From positions 1-32,074 of the IMG/VR virus record IMGVR_UViG_3300047457_000104: 32,074 bases of DNA; one strand, 5' to 3'. How positions within the stretch are numbered: position 1 is the stretch's first letter; every line of letters begins with the position of its first letter. Both the position numbers and the translations under genes were made by a program. Below, piece after piece: positions 7,766-14,672 of the stretch. Below the pieces are notes generated by a model. That model did not search any database. It was not told the DNA's origin and saw only the letters and a program-made list of their open reading frames with translations. Source of the stretch: a virus.

Positions 7766-9253
7766 ATGCCAAAAATTATTACACAAGAACAATTCTTAAA
7801 CACTTGTATAAAAACGCATTCAAATACATACGACTTATCAAAAGTCGTATACGTAAATGCTAGAACACCCATAGCTGTTATTTGTCCCCTGCATGGGGAG
7901 TTTGTTACAAAGCCAATTAATTTCATAGGTGGTAAAACTGGATGCCCTAAATGCGCAGGTAGAGGGGTGGATTGGATTAATAGATTTAAAGAAATGCATG
8001 GGGAAACATATGACTACAGCTATGTAGTATATAAAGATTATAAAAAACCTGTAAAAATAATATGCCGTATACATGGGGAATTCTTACAAACGCCAGATAA
8101 TCATTATAGAAATAGACAAGGGTGCCCTAAGTGCAAAGGGAAACGCATAACATTAGCCAAGCAGCTACTTTTTAGCGAATTTATAGAGCGAGCAAATCAT
8201 ATTCACAGCAATAAATTCACATATGCTTGTACAAATTGGGAAAGTTTGTTGAAGTCTAGTATAGATATAATATGTTCTCATGGGGTGTATACTCAAACTG
8301 CTGTTAATCATCTTGCCGGAAAAGTCCCATGCCAAAAATGTGGCAACATGAAATCTAAAGAAGAACAAGCAATCGCGGATTACCTAAAAATATTTACAAC
8401 AGTAGACCAACGAAATCGAGCTATTCTTAAACCTAAAGAGCTAGATATATACCTACCAGAGAAAAGCTTAGCCATTGAGTATAGCGGTATGTATTGGCAC
8501 AGTCATGGGACAGAGGAAGAAGAACGAAAGAACAAAAACAGTCATTACAACAAGTACGTGAATTGTGGCACTAAAGGGATAAGATTAATAACAATCTACG
8601 AATCAGAATGGTTAGAACGTCCTTACGCTATAAAACGATTGCTTAGAAACGCTATAGGTAAATCTAAAGGTAAATTAATGGCTAGAAAATGTGAATTAAA
8701 AAAAGTAGAACATACAGAAGCTAGAGACTTTTATGAAAAGTATCATCCGCAAGGAGGCACCGGAAGTGGTGAGCACTATGGGCTTTATTGGAAAAACAAA
8801 CTTGTTGCTTGTATGCGGTTTACCTATGGGGCTAATGACAGGGGTATAGGCGCAACTAAAAGAGTTTGGACTTTAACCCGATATGCTACAAGAGTCACTA
8901 TTTCTGGTGGAGCATCTAAGTTGTTTAAGGCTTTTATACAAGAGCACACCCCAATAGAAGTCAAATCTTTTTCAGATAATCGGTATTTTTCAGGGGCTAT
9001 GTACGAACAACTAGGGTTTGAGTTAGTAGAAGAAACTGCACCGGATTACCAAGTTTGGAGTGTGAAAGCGGGCCTTAAACCAAAATCGCATTATCAACGA
9101 CGCAATATTCAAGCACGAATAAAAGAACATGGTCTTAATGAGCTATATGACGCTGAAACTGAGGAGCGAACAGAGCGGGAAATGACTTATTATATGGGAG
9201 CCAGAAGAATATATGATTGTGGTAAAAAGAAATGGGTCTGGACACCAAAATAA
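7766..9253 (+). CDS. Free-standing Hef-like homing endonuclease (zinc repeats + Vsr-like nuclease + GNAT/Mom-like domain)
   Basis: A 495-aa selfish endonuclease inserted between virion genes. Three N-terminal repeats of about 55-60 residues each carry a CxxHG (third copy CxHG) and a later CxKC pair: Cys40/His43/Cys60/Cys63, Cys100/His103/Cys120/Cys123 and Cys170/His172/Cys189/Cys192, a DUF723-like zinc module for DNA binding. A Vsr/EDxHD-like nuclease core follows at about 223-300 (ELDIYLP, AIEYSGMYWHSH, LITIYESEW). The C-terminal domain (about 305-435) has GLYWKNKLVACMRF, GGASKLFKAF and SDNRYFSGAMYEQLGF, a GNAT/Mom-like region common in these enzymes. An in-frame TTG at 7721 would add 15 residues, but the predicted promoter starts transcription there, so I prefer the ATG. 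The gene is visibly more AT-rich than its neighbours. All domains look complete, so it may be active. Confidence 0.88.
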   Translation: MPKIITQEQFLNTCIKTHSNTYDLSKVVYVNARTPIAVICPLHGEFVTKPINFIGGKTGCPKCAGRGVDWINRFKEMHGETYDYSYVVYKDYKKPVKIICRIHGEFLQTPDNHYRNRQGCPKCKGKRITLAKQLLFSEFIERANHIHSNKFTYACTNWESLLKSSIDIICSHGVYTQTAVNHLAGKVPCQKCGNMKSKEEQAIADYLKIFTTVDQRNRAILKPKELDIYLPEKSLAIEYSGMYWHSHGTEEEERKNKNSHYNKYVNCGTKGIRLITIYESEWLERPYAIKRLLRNAIGKSKGKLMARKCELKKVEHTEARDFYEKYHPQGGTGSGEHYGLYWKNKLVACMRFTYGANDRGIGATKRVWTLTRYATRVTISGGASKLFKAFIQEHTPIEVKSFSDNRYFSGAMYEQLGFELVEETAPDYQVWSVKAGLKPKSHYQRRNIQARIKEHGLNELYDAETEERTEREMTYYMGARRIYDCGKKKWVWTPK

Positions 9254-9285
9254 ACCACTTGCACTTCCTAACCATTCATGTAATA

Positions 9286-9349
9286 TGCGAGTCGAGTCTA
9301 GGATTTTTTCTGCGCCGACTGACCTAGCAGGCTCGCACAAGACGGCGTG
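9286..9349 (+). ncRNA. Candidate pseudoknotted structured RNA upstream of the next virion gene
   Basis: An outer stem pairs 9286-9291 (TGCGAG) with 9332-9337 (CTCGCA). An inner stem pairs CTAGG (9298-9302) with CCTAG (9323-9327). The 20-nt loop contains TGCGCCG (9311-9317), which can pair with CGGCGTG (9343-9349), giving five Watson-Crick and two G-U pairs and closing an H-type pseudoknot. No T-tract follows, so it is not an intrinsic terminator. It ends 25 bases before the next ATG. A conserved RNA class downstream of Mu gpT-type capsid genes (Mu-gpT-DE) is known to me by name, and this element may belong to it, but I could not compare it to the consensus. An alternative pairing AGTCG (9290-9294) with CGACT (9316-9320) competes. 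Confidence 0.5.
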
Positions 9350-9374
9350 GTTACGTGCATTGGAGAATTAAAAA

Positions 9375-9857
9375 ATGTCATTTGCCAGTCATATGGGCCC
9401 ATGGTTAGTGGGCACCGTTAAAAACACTACCGGTACTGTTGCAGGTACAATCCGCAACATGGGCGCTACTTCAGTATCGCAGATTGACCCTATTGCCTAC
9501 AACGACGCCGCAGCTTCTCGCGCGTTTGTTATTCCGGCAGGTTCATTGATCACCAATTTGGCTCTGTATCAAACAACCAAATTTGTTGGTACTTCTGGTG
9601 TTATCACCATCTACTTGAACGGTACAGCCATTGCTGCTTCTTCTGCTATTACTGCAGGTGCTTCAGGTCTTATTTCTTTCACACCATCATCCGACGCTCA
9701 AGTAGCTATATGGGCTAACGTGGGTTCTACTGACGCTATTATCACCTACACTGTAGGTTCTAGTGGTACTTTCTCTGCTGGCGCAGGTTCGTTGTTGATT
9801 GAATACGTTGTTCGCAACTCAGACGGTTCAGCCAACCCAACTGCACAACAAGCCTAA
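9375..9857 (+). CDS. Putative small head decoration protein
   Basis: A 160-aa, beta-rich, Ser/Thr/Ala/Gly-rich protein with no enzymatic motif. Notable stretches are the N-terminal GPWLVGTVKNTTGTVAGTIR, VIPAGSLITNLALYQTTKF in the middle, and a closing LLIEYVVRNSDGSANP. It has GGAG at 9362-9365 before its ATG, its own terminator immediately after, and a structured leader, features expected for a highly expressed virion component such as a capsid decoration or fibre-like protein. Without the homing endonuclease it would lie directly after the capsid gene. Role inferred from composition and position. Confidence 0.7.
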   Translation: MSFASHMGPWLVGTVKNTTGTVAGTIRNMGATSVSQIDPIAYNDAAASRAFVIPAGSLITNLALYQTTKFVGTSGVITIYLNGTAIAASSAITAGASGLISFTPSSDAQVAIWANVGSTDAIITYTVGSSGTFSAGAGSLLIEYVVRNSDGSANPTAQQA

Positions 9858-9864
9858 TTAATCT

Positions 9865-9889
9865 GGGGAGTTTCGGCTCCCCATTTTTT
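9865..9889 (+). terminator. Rho-independent terminator
   Basis: GGGGAG (9865-9870) and CTCCCC (9877-9882) form a 6-bp GC-rich stem with loop TTTCGG, followed by ATTTTTT. It lies 8 bases past the preceding stop and ends the decoration-protein transcript. Confidence 0.9.
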
Positions 9890-9906
9890 AACTGAAGAGG
9901 TTACGT

Positions 9907-10176
9907 ATGGCTAAGAATCCTTCATTAGCAGTAGGACGAGGCGAAAAGCTTCCTGTATCAAAAGGTGCAGGATTAACTGCGAAAGGTCGTGCTAAGTATA
10001 ATAAAGCAACTGGATCTAAGCTAAAAGCACCTGCCCCGCACCCAAAAACAGAAAAAGACGCTGCAAGACGTAAGTCATTTTGCGCGCGTATGAGTGGTAT
10101 GCCAGGTCCTATGAAAGATGAAAAAGGTAGGCCGACACGTAAAGCTGCTTCACTAAAACGGTGGAACTGTCGATGA
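9907..10176 (+). CDS. Basic DUF6321-like protein
   Basis: An 89-aa, very basic Lys/Arg/Ala/Pro-rich protein. The pattern GRGEKLPVSKGAGLTAKGRAKY, PHPKTEKDAARRKSFCARMSG and the terminal KRWNCR is one I recognise as the DUF6321 family, widespread in phage late regions and of unknown function. The high positive charge suggests nucleic-acid contact, perhaps with packaged DNA. An AGAGG motif precedes the ATG. The stop overlaps the start of the next gene (ATGA). Confidence 0.82.
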   Translation: MAKNPSLAVGRGEKLPVSKGAGLTAKGRAKYNKATGSKLKAPAPHPKTEKDAARRKSFCARMSGMPGPMKDEKGRPTRKAASLKRWNCR

Positions 10177-10373
10177 GTGATGAAAAAGAAAGCTTAGAGA
10201 TTGTTGATACTAGAAACGTGTTGACCGTCGAAGAACTTCAAGAGTTAAAGAAGCTAGCAAGTATGTCAAAAACAGCAAGAGCTGTTATTGCCGTTGTAAT
10301 TGGTGGCATGATGTTAGTAGGCGGGGACAAAGTTATCGACTTCCTGCAGGCTCACGGTACGGTGACACACTAA
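10173..10373 (+). CDS. Small single-pass membrane protein, holin-like candidate
   Basis: A 66-aa protein with a charged, acidic N-terminal half (residues 1-35) and one hydrophobic segment at about 37-55 (ARAVIAVVIGGMMLVGG), then a short polar tail. The start is the ATG at 10173, which forms ATGA with the preceding stop; an upstream in-frame GTG is less likely. The stop overlaps the next ATG (TAATG). Membrane insertion is supported by sequence. A holin or spanin role is speculation, and a stronger holin candidate sits beside the peptidase at 21103. Confidence 0.75.
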   Translation: MSDEKESLEIVDTRNVLTVEELQELKKLASMSKTARAVIAVVIGGMMLVGGDKVIDFLQAHGTVTH

Positions 10374-10768
10374 TGCCTAGTACAAGTAAAGCACAAGCAC
10401 GATTAATGGCAGCCGCAGCGCATAACCCGAAATTTGCAAAGAAAGTAGGTGTGCCAGTGAGTGTAGCTAAAGAATTCAATCAAGCCGATAAAGGCAAAAA
10501 ATTTAACAGAGGTGGCGACGTGGCTAACTTAAAAAAATTGTTTAAAGGTAAAGAGACTTATAAAGAAGAGCTGAAAGAAGGCAAAGCGATTAAGTCTGGC
10601 AAAATTACACCAGAGCAGTACGCGAAAGGTGAAGAGATGGAAAAGAAAATGAAAAAAGGTGGCTGTACCAAGATGAAAAAAGGTGGCTGCGCTAAAATGG
10701 CTAAGGGTGGTGTCGCTCGTGCTGACGGTTGCGTCACTAAAGGCCATACCAAAGGCAAATTTGTATGA
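10373..10768 (+). CDS. Lys/Gly/Cys-rich small protein
   Basis: A 131-aa strongly basic protein. The N terminus (KAQARLMAAAAHNPKFAKKVG, about residues 6-26, then PVSVAKEFNQADK) is a motif common in aquatic phage small proteins. The centre is charged and helical (about 50-90). The C-terminal third has three 8-residue repeats (MKKGGCTK, MKKGGCAK, MAKGGVAR) followed by ADGCVTKGHTKGKFV, with three Cys in all (two in the repeats). Translational coupling exists at both ends. Function unknown; it may bind DNA or line the capsid. Three GG motifs resemble those found in the large internal proteins downstream. Confidence 0.78.
   Translation: MPSTSKAQARLMAAAAHNPKFAKKVGVPVSVAKEFNQADKGKKFNRGGDVANLKKLFKGKETYKEELKEGKAIKSGKITPEQYAKGEEMEKKMKKGGCTKMKKGGCAKMAKGGVARADGCVTKGHTKGKFV
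10649..10720 (+). repeat. Three 24-bp in-frame repeats (KKGG units)
   Basis: Units begin at 10649, 10673 and 10697, and the first two share 17 identical bases from the ATG codon. They encode 8-residue units with a Lys-Lys-Gly-Gly or Ala-Lys-Gly-Gly core. Confidence 0.8.
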
Positions 10769-10908
10769 TGCCAAGTAGAGGCATGGGGGCGATTAACCCT
10801 AGTAAGATGCCGGGCAAAAAGACCATCAAACGTAAAGATAGCCCCCAGAATGTGGGACTATACAAGAAAGGTGGGTCTGTTAAAGGTTCAAGAGGATTAA
10901 ATAAATGA
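10765..10908 (+). CDS. Very small basic protein (47 aa)
   Basis: A 47-aa Lys/Gly/Ser-rich protein beginning with two tandem ATG codons (10765 and 10768). It contains GAINPSKMPGKKTIKRKD and ends YKKGGSVKGSRGLNK. Overlap with the preceding stop (ATGA) and with the next start (ATGA at 10905) supports translation. The YKKGG segment resembles motifs of the preceding gene and of the internal virion proteins. Function unknown. Confidence 0.68.
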   Translation: MMPSRGMGAINPSKMPGKKTIKRKDSPQNVGLYKKGGSVKGSRGLNK

Positions 10909-11201
10909 GACCGATTACACAAGGTATCGTAGGGGTGTCCAATAGTGCGGGTATTCCTTTAGACCATTACATTTCTCCATTTAATGTGGGGTTTGGGGTT
11001 GTTGTAACAGGCACTATTTCTTACAGTGTGCAGCATACGTTTGATGGCATAAACTGGTTTAACCATGCAACTGTGGCTTCGCAGTCAGCCAATCAAAATG
11101 GCAGCTACGACTTTCCTATCTTACAAATTCGAATTTCTGGTATATCTGGCACAGGCACTGCAGTACTAACAGTAATTCAAGCAGGTCAAGTGGGCGGCTA
11201 A
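10905..11201 (+). CDS. Small beta-rich virion-like protein
   Basis: A 98-aa protein predicted as all-beta, with GTISYSVQHTFDGINWFNHA in the middle and a hydrophobic end (GTGTAVLTVIQAGQVGG). Small immunoglobulin-like or decoration proteins in this position are common in related phages. It starts within the previous stop (ATGA) and is followed by a 41-base gap. That gap holds only a 7-codon ATG...TAG frame (11204-11227), which I do not call. Role inferred from composition. Confidence 0.7.
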   Translation: MRPITQGIVGVSNSAGIPLDHYISPFNVGFGVVVTGTISYSVQHTFDGINWFNHATVASQSANQNGSYDFPILQIRISGISGTGTAVLTVIQAGQVGG

Positions 11202-11242
11202 CTATGAGTAGTGTAATCTTTTGGTAGTTGTAAGGAAAAACG

Positions 11243-11974
11243 ATGACAACATCAGGCACAAGTGCATTCAACCTTTCGATTACAGACATCATCGAGGAAT
11301 CTTTTGAAAGATGTGGCAAGGAATTGAGATCGGGCTACGATTTACGCACATCGAGACGTTCGCTTAATTTGCTTTTTACAGAACTGGCTAATCGAGGCAT
11401 TAACCTCTGGACAATTGAAGAAGGTAGCATTCCGCTATACCCTGGTCAGATTACCTATGATTTGCCTGTAGATACAGTCGATTTGTTAGATCAAGTCACC
11501 CGCACAGGCAGTGGGCAAAACCAAACGGATATTAACATTAACCGTATATCAGAATCGACGTATTCAACGATTCCTAATAAGAACGCTACCGGTAGACCGA
11601 TTCAGGTGTGGGTTAACCGTCGTTCAGGTGCTACGTATCCTGTTACCGGTGTTGCGAATCCGCAAATCAATATCTGGCCTACACCAGATCAAGGCTCAGT
11701 AGGGAATCCGTTCTACACATTTGTGTACTGGCGGTTGCGTCGTATTCAGGATGCAGGTAATGGTGAGAACACCCAAGACATTCCGTTTCGCTTTTTAAAT
11801 GCCATTATTGCGGGCTTGTCATACTACTTGTCTATTAAGCTACCCGGTGTAGACCCAAACAGAATCGTGATGCTTAAAGCAGACTATGACCAACAACTGC
11901 AATTGGCGCTCGATGAGGATCGTGAGAAGGCCAGTGACCGGTTCGTTCCACGTTTAGGGATTTATGGGCGGTAG
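11243..11974 (+). CDS. Head-tail adaptor-type protein (P22 gp4 / T7 gp11-like role)
   Basis: A 243-aa protein. An N-terminal helical segment (ITDIIEESFERCGKEL through LLFTELANRGINLW, about 10-55) leads into a beta region (EEGSIPLYPGQITYDLPVD, INIWPTPDQG, FYTFVYWRLRRIQ) and a C-terminal helical part (RFLNAIIAGLSYYLSIKLPG to QLQLALDEDREKASDRF). This helix/beta/helix layout with the YDLP and WPTPD signatures is the one I associate with the accessory ring protein that joins portal to the tail nozzle in short-tailed phages. AAGGA precedes the ATG. The related gene at 12807 gives a second adaptor-like protein. Confidence 0.78.
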   Translation: MTTSGTSAFNLSITDIIEESFERCGKELRSGYDLRTSRRSLNLLFTELANRGINLWTIEEGSIPLYPGQITYDLPVDTVDLLDQVTRTGSGQNQTDININRISESTYSTIPNKNATGRPIQVWVNRRSGATYPVTGVANPQINIWPTPDQGSVGNPFYTFVYWRLRRIQDAGNGENTQDIPFRFLNAIIAGLSYYLSIKLPGVDPNRIVMLKADYDQQLQLALDEDREKASDRFVPRLGIYGR

Positions 11975-11976
11975 AT

Positions 11977-12366
11977 ATGGCTACTAAATTTGCGGTAGGT
12001 AAAAAAGCATTTGGTTTTTGCGATGTTTGCGGACAAAGGTATAAATTGTCAGAGCTACGTAAACTGACAATAAAGACTAAACAAGTAAATATTAAAGCCT
12101 GTCCCGAGTGTTGGAATCCTGATCAACCACAGTTAAGTCTTGGTCTTTATCCTGTTTTTGATCCTCAAGCATTAAGAGAACCTCGTCCTGATAATAGCTA
12201 TCAATCCTCTGGATTAAATGTCTTAGGAAATCAAGGTGAAGGTAGTAGAATATTTCAGTGGGGCTGGAACCCAGTGGGTGGGGCTAGTGCTAATGATGCA
12301 GGCCTAACCCCTAATTATTTAGTAGCGACAACTTCTGTCGGTACAGTTACAATCTCAGTATCTTAG
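11977..12366 (+). CDS. Zinc-ribbon protein of the tail/connector module
   Basis: A 129-aa protein with an N-terminal zinc ribbon: Cys15-x2-Cys18 and Cys42-x2-Cys45 (FCDVCGQRY, ACPECWN), 23 residues between knuckles. The middle (about 50-95) is Pro-rich with YPVFDPQALREPRPDN. The C terminus is Ser/Thr/Val-rich (VATTSVGTVTISVS). Zinc-ribbon proteins of this type occur beside the adaptor genes of related phages and are probably virion or assembly components. The two-base gap from the previous gene suggests coupling. Confidence 0.75.
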   Translation: MATKFAVGKKAFGFCDVCGQRYKLSELRKLTIKTKQVNIKACPECWNPDQPQLSLGLYPVFDPQALREPRPDNSYQSSGLNVLGNQGEGSRIFQWGWNPVGGASANDAGLTPNYLVATTSVGTVTISVS

Positions 12367-12375
12367 GAGGTACAC

Positions 12376-12570
12376 ATGGCATACAGATCAGCAGCAGACG
12401 GTATTACCAAATCAGGCAAAACCAAAGGTAAAAACTTAGGTGACGACGGTGCTAAAAAAGGCATTGACGGTGATGTAGCTAAAGGTGGTAAAGCTAAAAC
12501 CGTTAAGTCAATCGACATGAAAAAGATGGGTCGTAATTTAGCCCGTGCTAAAAATCAAGGTGGCAAATAA
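12376..12570 (+). CDS. Small Lys/Gly-rich basic protein
   Basis: A 64-aa very basic protein (AYRSAADGITKSGKTKGK, KKGIDGDVAKGGKAKT, RNLARAKNQGGK), predicted disordered. A strong AGGAGG at 12365-12370 precedes the ATG, and TAATG links it to the next gene. Likely binds nucleic acid or another acidic partner; function unknown. Confidence 0.72.
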   Translation: MAYRSAADGITKSGKTKGKNLGDDGAKKGIDGDVAKGGKAKTVKSIDMKKMGRNLARAKNQGGK

Positions 12571-12794
12571 TGGCTAAAGAAAACAAACCTGCGTCAGCTT
12601 ATGCTGGTCGCTATAAAGAAGTTGATATGGTCGGTGTTACTACTAAACCAGGCCCAAACAATCTTGCCTCAATGAACATCTCTGTAGGTAGTAATAGCAA
12701 AGCAAACTATGCACCTGAGAAAACGGATGGTATCAAAATGCGTGGTACAGGCGCCGCCACTAAAGGATTGATGTCACGCGGGCCAATGGCATAA
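12570..12794 (+). CDS. Small hypothetical protein
   Basis: A 74-aa basic, Gly/Asn/Lys-rich protein (YAGRYKEVDMVGVTTKPGPN, KMRGTGAATKGLMSRGPMA). Its start overlaps the previous stop (TAATG). The C-terminal KMRGTGAATKG motif is common in small proteins of aquatic phages. Predicted largely unstructured; no function can be assigned. Confidence 0.72.
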   Translation: MAKENKPASAYAGRYKEVDMVGVTTKPGPNNLASMNISVGSNSKANYAPEKTDGIKMRGTGAATKGLMSRGPMA

Positions 12795-12806
12795 GGTATT
12801 ACGAAC

Positions 12807-13457
12807 ATGGACTACACGGCTCTCTGTGAAAATATACAATCGTATGTAGAAAACTCGTTCTCTACTGACCAGTTAAACACCATAATTCGTCAAGTGGAGC
12901 AGCGAATCTATAACACCGTGCAGTTGCCCGACTTACGCAAAAATGTAATAGGTGTTACTTCAGCGAACGTAGCTTATTTGTCGTGCCCGGGTGACTTTTT
13001 GGCGCCTTATTCGATAGCTGTGATTGATGCTGATGGTAACTACTCTTACCTGTTAAACAAGGACGTTAACTTTATCCGTGAAGCTTATGCGAAACCGGCT
13101 ACTACAGGTCTACCTAAATACTATGCAATCTTTGGACCACAATCTGCCGATGAGAAAGAGTTATCTTTTATCTTAGGTCCGACACCGAGTGCAAATTATG
13201 ATGTTGAGCTTCACTATTTCTATTACCCAGAGTCTATTGTTACTGCTGGGCAGACATGGTTGGGCGATAACTTTGATTCTGCTTTGCTTTGGGGAACTAT
13301 TGTGGAAGCGTACCACTTCTTAAAAGGCGAACCAGACTTATTAGCTGTTTACCAAAACCGATACCAAGAAGCCCTTGCTCTTCTAAAACAATTAGGGGAT
13401 GGGAAAAATAGAGGCGATGCTTATCGCGATGGTCAATTCCGACAACCGGTGAGATAA
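12807..13457 (+). CDS. Second adaptor / tail-tube-like protein
   Basis: A 216-aa protein with an N-terminal helical part (ALCENIQSYVENSFS, QLNTIIRQVEQRIYNTVQLP), a beta core (VTSANVAYLSCPGDFLAPYS, LSFILGPTPSANYDVELHYFYYP) and a C-terminal helical part (SALLWGTIVEAYHFLKGEPDL, YQEALALLKQLGDG). This matches the architecture of tail-tube or gatekeeper proteins that sit between portal and nozzle in podoviruses. The layout parallels the gene at 11243. Confidence in a connector role is moderate to good; which ring it forms cannot be told. Confidence 0.76.
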   Translation: MDYTALCENIQSYVENSFSTDQLNTIIRQVEQRIYNTVQLPDLRKNVIGVTSANVAYLSCPGDFLAPYSIAVIDADGNYSYLLNKDVNFIREAYAKPATTGLPKYYAIFGPQSADEKELSFILGPTPSANYDVELHYFYYPESIVTAGQTWLGDNFDSALLWGTIVEAYHFLKGEPDLLAVYQNRYQEALALLKQLGDGKNRGDAYRDGQFRQPVR

Positions 13458-13458
13458 C

Positions 13459-13875
13459 ATGAGTTTAGCCCAGACACAGACGACAAGTTTTAAAGCTGAG
13501 TTGTATGAAGGTATCCATAACCTTTTAGTAGATGATATTTACATAGCGCTCTACACAGCAAATGCAGATTTAAACCAAGCAACTACAGAATATACAAATA
13601 CAGGGGAAGTGATAGCTATAGGCTATATGGCGGGGGGTCAAAAATTAATGTCACCTTCAGTCAATAGTTCAGGATATACAGCCTATGTAGATTTTGCTAA
13701 CCCCTCATGGAACGCGGCAATTACAGCACGGGGTGCTTTAATTTATAATGCGAGCAAGGCTAATAAGTCGATAGCGGTGCTGGACTTTGGCGCAGATAAG
13801 ACATCAACCACTTTATTTACTGTGACAATGCCCGCTAATACAGCGGATAGCGCACTAATCAGATCATCAAATTAG
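13459..13875 (+). CDS. Conserved virion protein
   Basis: A 138-aa beta-rich protein with the pattern SFKAELYEGIHNLLVDDIYI, ALYTANADL, GYMAGGQKLMSP, WNAAITARGALIYN and AVLDFGADKTSTT. I recognise this as a recurring family in tail regions of phages and prophages, without an established function. It starts two bases after the previous gene and pairs with the next gene, with which it commonly co-occurs in my recollection. Confidence 0.75.
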   Translation: MSLAQTQTTSFKAELYEGIHNLLVDDIYIALYTANADLNQATTEYTNTGEVIAIGYMAGGQKLMSPSVNSSGYTAYVDFANPSWNAAITARGALIYNASKANKSIAVLDFGADKTSTTLFTVTMPANTADSALIRSSN

Positions 13876-13884
13876 GAGTTAACA

Positions 13885-14439
13885 ATGTTAGGTGAACAAA
13901 TAAATGCAGTAGATGCCAATGGTGTATCTATCTCGCAAAACATAGGCCAAGACGAAGGTGTTCAAATTAAAGGGTTTTACAACGTAGAATGTGTCGGTGT
14001 TGATGGGGTTGTTAAATGGACTGACACGATTAAAAATCTAGTCGTTACTGTTGGTAAAAACGACTTACTAGACAAGTATTTTGCTGGTACAACCTATACT
14101 GCAGCGTGGTATATGGGCTTGGTAGATGGCGCAACTACACCAACGTATAATGCGGCGGATACACTAGCCTCTCATACAGGCTGGACTGAAAATACAGGTT
14201 ATGCAGGTTCTAACCGTATCACTGTTGGTTGGAATGCCGCGGCTTCTGGTTCTAAATCTTCAACAACAACCGCGTTTTCTATCAATGCGTCTGGCACTAT
14301 TGCTGGTGCATTGTTGACAGCAACTCAAGCTAAAGCGACTACTACAGGTGTTTTATATTCTGCGGGCAACTTTACTGGGGGTAGCCGCACTGTAGCTTCT
14401 TCTGACACATTGAATGTAACGTATACAGCGAGCGTATAA
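13885..14439 (+). CDS. Conserved virion protein, partner of the preceding gene
   Basis: A 184-aa beta-rich protein with VECVGVDGVVKWTDTIKNLV, AAWYMGLVDG, HTGWTENTGY and a C-terminal LYSAGNFTGGSRTVASSDTL. The family is frequent in podovirus-like phage genomes and is thought to be structural. AGGAG precedes the ATG. Ser/Thr/Ala richness and lack of charge fit an exposed trimeric or decoration protein. No catalytic motif is visible. Confidence 0.75.
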   Translation: MLGEQINAVDANGVSISQNIGQDEGVQIKGFYNVECVGVDGVVKWTDTIKNLVVTVGKNDLLDKYFAGTTYTAAWYMGLVDGATTPTYNAADTLASHTGWTENTGYAGSNRITVGWNAAASGSKSSTTTAFSINASGTIAGALLTATQAKATTTGVLYSAGNFTGGSRTVASSDTLNVTYTASV

Positions 14440-14440
14440 C

Positions 14441-14620
14441 ATGGCAGCATCATTTAAAGTAGGGCAAGAAGTACAGATAATCACAGTTATTCCCGAGGGT
14501 CCTATTATGCAGTTAGCAGTAGACCAAGAAGGTAATATTGAATATTTAGTCACATATAAAGATAGCGATGGTGAAACACAGAATCGATGGTTTAAAGAAG
14601 ACGAACTAAAAGCTATCTAA
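14441..14620 (+). CDS. Small SH3-like beta protein
   Basis: A 59-aa protein: FKVGQEVQIITVIPEGPIMQ, then YLVTYKDSDGETQNRWFKED. The pattern of a VGxEV start, a Gly-Pro turn, a short strand with central Tyr and a closing W-F-x-x-x-E-L resembles the small DUF2158/YodC type of SH3-like domain. It starts one base after the preceding stop and is followed by a terminator, so it closes this operon. Function unknown; resemblance is weak and from memory. Confidence 0.65.
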   Translation: MAASFKVGQEVQIITVIPEGPIMQLAVDQEGNIEYLVTYKDSDGETQNRWFKEDELKAI

Positions 14621-14626
14621 TCCTAT

Positions 14627-14649
14627 AAGGCGGGGAGACTCGCCTTTTT
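14627..14649 (+). terminator. Rho-independent terminator closing the connector operon
   Basis: AAGGCG (14627-14632) and CGCCTT pair across an 8-base loop, followed by a T-run (TTTTT, 14645-14649). It separates the connector genes from the tailspike/fibre region. Confidence 0.82.
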
Positions 14650-14672
14650 GCGCTGTGGAGCATTATTAACTT

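Noticed and set aside
9254-9374. Group I or II intron holding the homing gene
   Set aside because: The homing gene lies between complete genes rather than within one, and I see no intron core elements, so a free-standing gene is the simpler reading.
11204-11227. Seven-codon ATG...TAG frame before the adaptor gene
   Set aside because: Too short to support as a gene and without a clear ribosome-binding site.
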